58,966 nt of DNA, taken from the NCBI GenBank assembly GCA_031296105.1, contig JARLGJ010000067.1, forward strand, positions 1 to 58,966, read 5' to 3'. Source of the DNA: Acidobacteriota bacterium (GTDB lineage: Bacteria > Acidobacteriota > Terriglobia > Terriglobales > Acidobacteriaceae). The notes beneath the pieces are model-generated. The model searched no databases. It was not told where the DNA came from and saw only the letters and a list, made by a program, of their open reading frames with translations. Shown here one piece after another: positions 53,908-58,966 of the stretch. Both the position numbers and the translations under genes were made by a program. Position 1 is the stretch's first letter, and the number at the start of each line of letters is the position of its first letter.

Positions 53908-54741
53908 ATGGCAGCCAGCGTTCAGCCGATCGAACCCAACTCACGGCCCGTTGCTTCGCCGCACGATCACGACATTGTGATGCACTGCGACATTCGCGAG
54001 CTTTTCTACGGCAACTTCAAGGCCGTGCGCGACACGTCCATCCCGATCAAGAAGAACTCCATCACGGCCTTCATCGGCCCGTCGGGCTGCGGCAAAAGCA
54101 CGGTGCTGCGCTGCCTGAACCGCATGAACGACCTGGTGCGCGGCTTCCGCTTTGAGGGCAAGGTGCGCTTCCGCGGACGCGATATTTATGAGACGGGCAT
54201 CGATCCGGTGGCGGTGCGCCGCTTCATCGGCATGGTCTTTCAGCAGCCGAATCCCTTCGCCACCAGCATCTTCAACAATGTGGCCTTCGGCCTGCGCCTG
54301 AATGGCTACAAAGGCGACAAGGCTGCCAAGGTGGAGAGCGCCTTGCGCGGCGCCGCCCTGTGGGACGAGGTGAAGGACAAGCTGCACAAGAGCGGCCTGT
54401 CGCTCTCCGGCGGCCAGCAGCAGCGCCTGTGCATTGCCCGCGCCATCGCCACAGAGCCCGAAGTGCTGCTGATGGACGAACCCTGCTCGGCGCTCGATCC
54501 CATCGCCACGCGCAAGATTGAAGAGCTGATGACCGATCTGCGCAAGAAGTTCACCATCGCCATTGTCACCCACAACCTGCAACAGGCGCAGCGCGTAGCC
54601 GACTACACCGGCTTCCTGTATGTGGACACCAGCATGGGCGGCCGCACCGGTTACCTCGTCGAGTTCGAACAGTCCAGGAAGCTCTTCGAGGATCCGCAGC
54701 ACAAACACACCAAGGAATACATTCGCGGCGAATTCAGCTAG
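53908..54741 (+). CDS. pstB: Phosphate ABC transporter ATPase
   Basis: A 277-residue ATPase. Walker [10 protein letters not shown] is at 57-65, the signature LSGGQQQR at 166-173, Walker B VLLMDEP at 186-192. GTKAQ-type linker differences cannot be judged. Its TAG stop is formed by the first bases of a repeat element (54739-54855), so the present stop may have come with the insertion. No phoU follows, although it often closes this operon. Confidence 0.97.
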   Translation: MAASVQPIEPNSRPVASPHDHDIVMHCDIRELFYGNFKAVRDTSIPIKKNSITAFIGPSGCGKSTVLRCLNRMNDLVRGFRFEGKVRFRGRDIYETGIDPVAVRRFIGMVFQQPNPFATSIFNNVAFGLRLNGYKGDKAAKVESALRGAALWDEVKDKLHKSGLSLSGGQQQRLCIARAIATEPEVLLMDEPCSALDPIATRKIEELMTDLRKKFTIAIVTHNLQQAQRVADYTGFLYVDTSMGGRTGYLVEFEQSRKLFEDPQHKHTKEYIRGEFS

Positions 54742-54855
54742 AGCGGTTCCCGAGTTGCTGTGTCCCGAAGCCACCGGCCATTGGCCGTTGCGACCATCAG
54801 GGAGCAACGGTAGTGCACTATTTACACAGGATATGGTTACTCGGGAACCGCTCTA
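54739..54855. repeat. TA-bounded MITE-like element, family 1, copy 1
   Basis: A 117-base element starting TAGAGCGGTTCCCGAG and ending CTCGGGAACCGCTCTA, a 16-base perfect terminal inverted repeat. The interior matches the reverse complement of 56880-56996 over its whole length with only scattered base changes and no length change. It has no ORF. The initial TAG is the stop codon of pstB. About 160 bases of unremarkable sequence separate it from the next gene. Confidence 0.85.
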
Positions 54856-55017
54856 ACCGGCGGATTCGCTCGTATGGGGAGGGGAAGCAATAACGCTTCC
54901 CCTTTTTTCATGCGCATCGCAACGGGCGTTGGTGACGCGGCCTCGCGGACGCCTGGAGAGTGTTACCCTGACCTTGCCTCGATTTCGACAGTAATGGAGT
55001 GATAAAGGTCTTCGCCC

Positions 55018-56868
55018 ATGGTGCCGAACCATCCAGACTCCAAGATGCCGCGCGCCGCGAGCATCGGCGCATTTCTCTTGCTTGTCCTGTACCTGGCGCA
55101 GTGTGCGTGGTTCATCCGCACGCAGTCGTTTACCTACGACGAGCCGGAGCACATTGTGGCCGGGCTGGAGGCGTGGCGCTACGGCGAGTTCAAGCAGTGG
55201 CACGATCAGCCACCATTGGCGCGGCTGCTGTTTACGCTGCCGCTGGCCAAATCGCAATGGAGCTACCGCTATACCGGAGTGCAGGTGCGCCCGGTGTCGC
55301 CCGTGCCGGAGCAGTGGCTGTGGCCCGCGCGCGCGGTGGTGTCCTTGATGGGCGCGCTGTTCTTGCTGCTGCTGTGGCGCACGGCGCGGCGATTTTATTC
55401 CGAGGCCGCGGCGTTGTTTGTGCTGGCGCTGGCCGCGCTCTCGCCCGAGCTGATTGCGCATTTTTCGCTGGCCACCATTGACGGCCTGGGCGCGTTGCTG
55501 ACCTTTGCCGCCGCGCTGGCCTGGCTGCGCTACTGGAAGAGCAACACGCGCCGCGATGCCCTTCTGCTGGGCATTGTGCTGGGACTTTTACTGCTGGCCA
55601 AGTTCAACAGCCCGCCGCAGTTTGTGCTCACGCTGGGGCTTGTGTTGGTGCTGGCGCCGGGCGAGTTGCGCAAGAACCCGCTGGGACTTCAGTTCCGCCG
55701 CATGTTTGCCGTGCTCGGCCTCGCGTGCCTGGTTGTGTGGGCGGGATACTTCTTCCACGTATCGCGCGTGACCTTTGCCAATCAGGCGGTGACGCTGCAC
55801 TTTCCGGGGTACACCAAGAGCCTTCTGTTCGAGATGCCCACGGGTAAAACGCCGGTCACAATTTTTATGCCGGCCTGCGAGTGGTTCACCGGCCTGGGCA
55901 TGGTGATTGCGCACAACATGGAGGGCCACCGCGGCTTCTTCCTGGGGAACTGCTCCACCCAGGGATGGAGGATGTACTTTCCGGTGGCGATGCTGCTGAA
56001 GTGGCCCGTGCTGGTGCTGCTGACGGGCACGGCGGGGCTGTTGCTGGCCGTTGCGCGCCAGACAGGGCGTTGGCGCGACCTGCTGGTGTTGGCCGTGTTT
56101 CCTGCCGTGTACCTGGCGCTGGCCATGACCTCGCACATCAACATCGGCGTGCGCCATGTGCTGCCGCTCTATCCTTTTCTGCTGCTCTTCTGCGGAGCCT
56201 GCGCGGATAGTTTGCTGCGCGTGGGGAAGAGTCCGCGCGGCGCGTATATTGCGCTGGCCGCTATCGTCCTGCTGCAAGCGGCGGACGTGGCGCGCTACGC
56301 GCCGTCATACCTTTCATACTTCGACGCGTTCGTTCCGCAAAACGAAACGTGGCGGCTGCTGAGCACCAGCAACACCGATTGGGGACAGCCGCTGGTGGCG
56401 TTGCGTGCCTTCCAGCAGCAGCATTCAGGACGCACGCTTCATCTGGCTTATGTCGGCGAGGTCGATCCCGCGTTTTACGGAATTCGTTATGTTCCGCTGC
56501 GAGAGGATGACCACCCGAGTGGGCTCGTCGCCGTCAGCGCCACGCATCTTTCGGGAGAGTTGCTGCACGATCCTGAGGCGTACCTCTGGCTGCTGCGCTA
56601 TCCGCGGGTGGCCGTGCTGGATCACGCGATGTATGTCTTCGATGTGCCGGAGGGTGCCGCGGTGCCACCGCCCGCGCCACATAGCGCGTCGCCGGCACTT
56701 GCCTTGCGGCACTCTCTGGCCACGGAGAGCGCCGCAGGTAAAGCCGCGCTCTCTCCCGAGCAGTACGCAATTGCGCCGCTCTGCACGCCACAGGCGCCGC
56801 TATGTCATATTGCAGACCACGAGGCCGACCACGGCGACGGCTGGCGCGTGGTGTATGCGTGGCCGTAG
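55018..56868 (+). CDS. Multi-pass membrane glycosyltransferase-like protein (GT39/ArnT-like)
   Basis: A 616-residue integral membrane protein with about 10-12 hydrophobic segments. Just after the first helix is FTYDEPEH with the D41-E42 pair, as in dolichyl-phosphate-mannose/undecaprenyl-linked (GT39/ArnT-like) transferases. The C-terminal 150 residues form a soluble, probably periplasmic domain. The donor and acceptor are unknown. TAAAGGTCTTCGCCC precedes the ATG. It is enclosed by two copies of the same repeat in opposite orientation. Confidence 0.75.
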   Translation: MVPNHPDSKMPRAASIGAFLLLVLYLAQCAWFIRTQSFTYDEPEHIVAGLEAWRYGEFKQWHDQPPLARLLFTLPLAKSQWSYRYTGVQVRPVSPVPEQWLWPARAVVSLMGALFLLLLWRTARRFYSEAAALFVLALAALSPELIAHFSLATIDGLGALLTFAAALAWLRYWKSNTRRDALLLGIVLGLLLLAKFNSPPQFVLTLGLVLVLAPGELRKNPLGLQFRRMFAVLGLACLVVWAGYFFHVSRVTFANQAVTLHFPGYTKSLLFEMPTGKTPVTIFMPACEWFTGLGMVIAHNMEGHRGFFLGNCSTQGWRMYFPVAMLLKWPVLVLLTGTAGLLLAVARQTGRWRDLLVLAVFPAVYLALAMTSHINIGVRHVLPLYPFLLLFCGACADSLLRVGKSPRGAYIALAAIVLLQAADVARYAPSYLSYFDAFVPQNETWRLLSTSNTDWGQPLVALRAFQQQHSGRTLHLAYVGEVDPAFYGIRYVPLREDDHPSGLVAVSATHLSGELLHDPEAYLWLLRYPRVAVLDHAMYVFDVPEGAAVPPPAPHSASPALALRHSLATESAAGKAALSPEQYAIAPLCTPQAPLCHIADHEADHGDGWRVVYAWP

Positions 56869-56879
56869 CGGTACGGAAT

Positions 56880-56996
56880 TAGAGCGGTTTCCGAGTAACT
56901 ATATCCGGTGTAAATCGTGCACAGCCATTGCTCCCTGATGGTTGCAACGGCCCTTGGCCGATGGCTTCGGGACACAGCTTCTCGGGAACCGCTCTA
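56880..56996. repeat. TA-bounded MITE-like element, family 1, copy 2 (inverted)
   Basis: A 117-base element with termini TAGAGCGGTTTCCGAG and CTCGGGAACCGCTCTA. It is an inverted near-copy of 54739-54855. The right-hand CTA is the reverse complement of the TAG stop of the minus-strand gene that ends at 56994. Confidence 0.85.
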
Positions 56997-58529
56997 GTCG
57001 ATGCGGCAGACCGCGACGCGTTCGTTGCGATAGGGACAGACGAGTCCCGCGGCGGGAGGATTTTCCAGCACTGCCCAGGTGACGTGGAACTGCTGGCGGA
57101 GACGATGCAGGCCGCTGGCATCGGCGTGCGGCCAAAGGATGGACTGCTGCGCCTGCACTTCTTGCTGCCAGCGCGCGGCCAGCGGCGCCGAGGTCAGCAC
57201 CATGCCGGAGTCCTTGCCGAGGTCGGCCAGCACGCTGCGCTGCGCCAGGGCGCGAAAGACCTGATGATCTTCTCCGAGACGCTCCTGGTATCCGGCGCCA
57301 ATCACAAAGTACGCATCCTGCGGCGTGGAACGCCGCGCCCAGTCAAAGGCCTCAACCCACGCATTGTGCGAGTGCACGCCTGGCAGCTCAAGATGCGGCG
57401 AAGACGGATACAGCACGCGCTGTACAAAGAACATTCCCAGCGCCAGGGGCACAAAGAGCGCGGCCCAGCGCCACACCGATTGCCGCAGCACGTACTTGCC
57501 AAGCAAGCCACCGGTCAAAAGGATGAGCGCCGCATACACGAAGTAGAGATAGCGCATCGGCTCCGCGGGGCGCAGACGCTCGAAGGACGTGGGCAGCATG
57601 ATGGCCACGGCTACCAGCGTTTGAAAGACGGCGAAGGCCGCAGTGCGGCGCGCCAGCCGCGCTCGTGACGTGGCACACTCCGGCTCGGGCCATTGGGAGA
57701 AGAGCGCCAGCAGCGCGATGGGGGCAAGCACGCCCAGCCACTCATACCACGTCCAGCGCATGAGGTTGCAGTAATGATGGAAGGCGATGGCCTGGTGTAG
57801 CGCTGCGGGCGTATTGCCGGGGCGCAGCATCTCCCAGGGGAGCAGCACGGCGGCCAGCGCGGCGGGCAAGGGCCGTTGCGGCAGCGCAAGAAAGACGCAG
57901 AACGAAACTCCCATGGCGGCCAGCACGGGTTGGAAGAGCAATGCGGCGGCCAGCAGGATCAGCGCGGCAAGCCAGCGGCGCTGCAACACGGCGCTGGCGG
58001 CAAACAGCGCCAGCACGGCGGCAATGGTGCGTGGCACCAGGCATTGATCCACCAGATACAGGCCGGAGCCGCTAACCGGCAGCGTCAGTAGCACGCTGAG
58101 AAGCGCGACCGATGCCCAGCGCGCTCGCGCCTCGCGAAAGCAAAGCGACGCCAGCCGGAAGCAGGCGGCAAGAAAGCCGAAGATTGTGAGCAGGTGCAGG
58201 CCGAGGAGAAGCCAGGTGAGCGGCAGGTGCGTCAAGCGCACGGTGGCGGCCATAAGGCGGTCAAACAGGCTGGCTTGCAGCTTGACGGTAAGGAACGCCG
58301 AGTCCCAGGGAAAGAGCGCGGGGTTCAGGCGATATTGAATGGCCGCGGTGTAAACGCCGCCGTCCTCCGCCGCGGGATGATAGCCGGCTACGGCAACAGC
58401 CGCGAGGGTGAGCAGCAGGAGGCCGGGAAAGTTGTGCCAGCGCGGCGGCAGCAAATCCAGGTGCGCACTCCGCTTTGTAGCGGAATCCGCCGCACCCCGT
58501 GGAAGCTCATCTTGAAACGCAATGGACAA
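56994..58529 (-). CDS. Multi-pass membrane protein of unknown function
   Basis: A 511-residue integral membrane protein with about 10-11 hydrophobic segments between residues 35 and 385, then a soluble C-terminal domain of about 125 residues (HSHNAWVEAFDWARRSTPQDAYFVIG..., ending VCPYRNERVAVCRID). The layout resembles membrane glycosyltransferase-like proteins and large DUFs of the same type, but no D-E motif was seen. The apparent start is a TTG at 58529 with GGAG 11 bases upstream. The stop TAG lies in the repeat element. I cannot assign a function. Confidence 0.7.
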   Translation of the reverse strand: MSIAFQDELPRGAADSATKRSAHLDLLPPRWHNFPGLLLLTLAAVAVAGYHPAAEDGGVYTAAIQYRLNPALFPWDSAFLTVKLQASLFDRLMAATVRLTHLPLTWLLLGLHLLTIFGFLAACFRLASLCFREARARWASVALLSVLLTLPVSGSGLYLVDQCLVPRTIAAVLALFAASAVLQRRWLAALILLAAALLFQPVLAAMGVSFCVFLALPQRPLPAALAAVLLPWEMLRPGNTPAALHQAIAFHHYCNLMRWTWYEWLGVLAPIALLALFSQWPEPECATSRARLARRTAAFAVFQTLVAVAIMLPTSFERLRPAEPMRYLYFVYAALILLTGGLLGKYVLRQSVWRWAALFVPLALGMFFVQRVLYPSSPHLELPGVHSHNAWVEAFDWARRSTPQDAYFVIGAGYQERLGEDHQVFRALAQRSVLADLGKDSGMVLTSAPLAARWQQEVQAQQSILWPHADASGLHRLRQQFHVTWAVLENPPAAGLVCPYRNERVAVCRID

Positions 58530-58815
58530 ACGTGTCGTCTCCGCACTGCACGGTTGCTGTTGCTAGCCTTCAGAGGGGGGCAGAGAGCTGCTTAAGGTTA
58601 GCATGGGAGGAACGCGCGCCGCAGTGAGGGGGGATTCAATGCGGCACAGGGAGAAGATAGCAGAGCAGATCGCAGTGGGCGACAAGAATAGAGGAGCTGG
58701 CATTCCGCCGTCTCCCACACGTTCCAGCGAAGGTGTACTGGATGGTCTATGCAAAATGAACAAAGCCGCCTGATCTCAGTCTGTTACGAAACGCGGGCTC
58801 TTGAATGAGGTTAAG

Positions 58816-58848
58816 AAACGGTGTTCCGGTTATCGGAGCACCGTTTTT
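58816..58848. terminator. Bidirectional intrinsic terminator near the right edge
   Basis: A 13-bp stem AAACGGTGTTCCG/CGGAGCACCGTTT (one G-U pair) with loop GTTAT and T runs at the end on the plus strand. It could end a minus-strand gene whose stop is at 58917. The stretch 58530-58815 shows no gene that I can support. Confidence 0.7.
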
Positions 58849-58916
58849 ATTTGTGAGGCGTCGGTTTCTGTTTATGCAGAAGGGGTTGTGGCACAGAACC
58901 GAACTGCGGATGCTCA

Positions 58917-58966
58917 TCAGGCCAGTTCTGCTACGAGCTTCCCGCCTCCGAGCACGTTCATCATTC
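58917..58966 (-). CDS. 3' tip of a gene cut by the right edge
   Basis: The last 50 bases read on the minus strand as ...MMNVLGGGKLVAELA followed by TGA. The reading has no internal stop and is followed about 70 bases later by a terminator hairpin. Too short to identify; it may be chance. Confidence 0.3.
   Translation of the reverse strand, partial: MMNVLGGGKLVAELA

Noticed and set aside
58563..58763. Small minus-strand reading near the right edge
   Set aside because: Low-complexity Ser/Pro/Leu composition without a ribosome site or family resemblance.

Overview
The window (about 59 kb, GC-rich) reads like a chromosomal segment of an acidobacterium, most likely of the Terriglobia/Koribacter type. 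This is inferred from an outer-membrane TonB receptor with an N-terminal carboxypeptidase-regulatory-like domain, a pilMNOPQ cluster with a double-AMIN secretin, a decaheme cytochrome with a large partner barrel, many core genes in small clusters, and short palindromic intergenic repeats ending in GAACCTGGGGCACA. No rRNA, tRNA, CRISPR array, prophage or intact insertion sequence was seen.

Layout. 1-7070: a six-gene plus-strand operon of unrecognised function: a small membrane protein, a coiled-coil membrane protein, two homologous tandem helical proteins, a bactofilin-like beta-helix protein with a zinc-ribbon tail, and a membrane-anchored protein with three zinc ribbons. This is the best candidate for an undescribed system. 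7196-10029 (minus): a copper-type TonB receptor with the OprC/NosA CxxxM and HxM ligands, behind a small Cys-rich protein. 10218-12718: a secreted alpha/beta hydrolase and an HCF136/Ycf48-like propeller protein. 13417-19443: a small HTH protein, then pilM-N-O-P-Q (type IV pilus alignment complex and secretin). 19519-26494: an M24 aminopeptidase, accB-accC, thiE and two APC permeases. 26779-32092: small accessory genes, a DODA-type dioxygenase, rubrerythrin, sucCD and ndk. 32267-38452: a VOC protein, an ABM monooxygenase, purA, mutM, amt and eda. 38520-44071 (minus): a czcCBA-type heavy-metal efflux operon, divergent from a histidine kinase/LuxR-type regulator pair (44310-46350). 46884-50418: a decaheme MtrA/DmsE-type cytochrome and an MtrB/PioB-like barrel, a putative electron conduit across the outer membrane. 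50832-54741: pstSCAB behind phased 11-bp Pho-box-like repeats. 55018-58529: two multi-pass membrane proteins (one GT39-like), then the 3' tip of another gene at the right edge.

Repeats. Two families of TA-bounded, MITE-like elements are present: 54739-54855 with 56880-56996, and 27574-27699 with 32844-33116. They share related termini (TAGRGCGGTT in the closest pair), and in all four cases one terminal TA is also the TA of a TAG stop codon of the adjacent gene. A third family of about 40-bp palindromes occurs four times. Functional themes are metal handling (copper uptake, metal efflux), envelope machinery (pili, porin-cytochrome), nutrient uptake (phosphate, ammonium, amino acids) and central metabolism.
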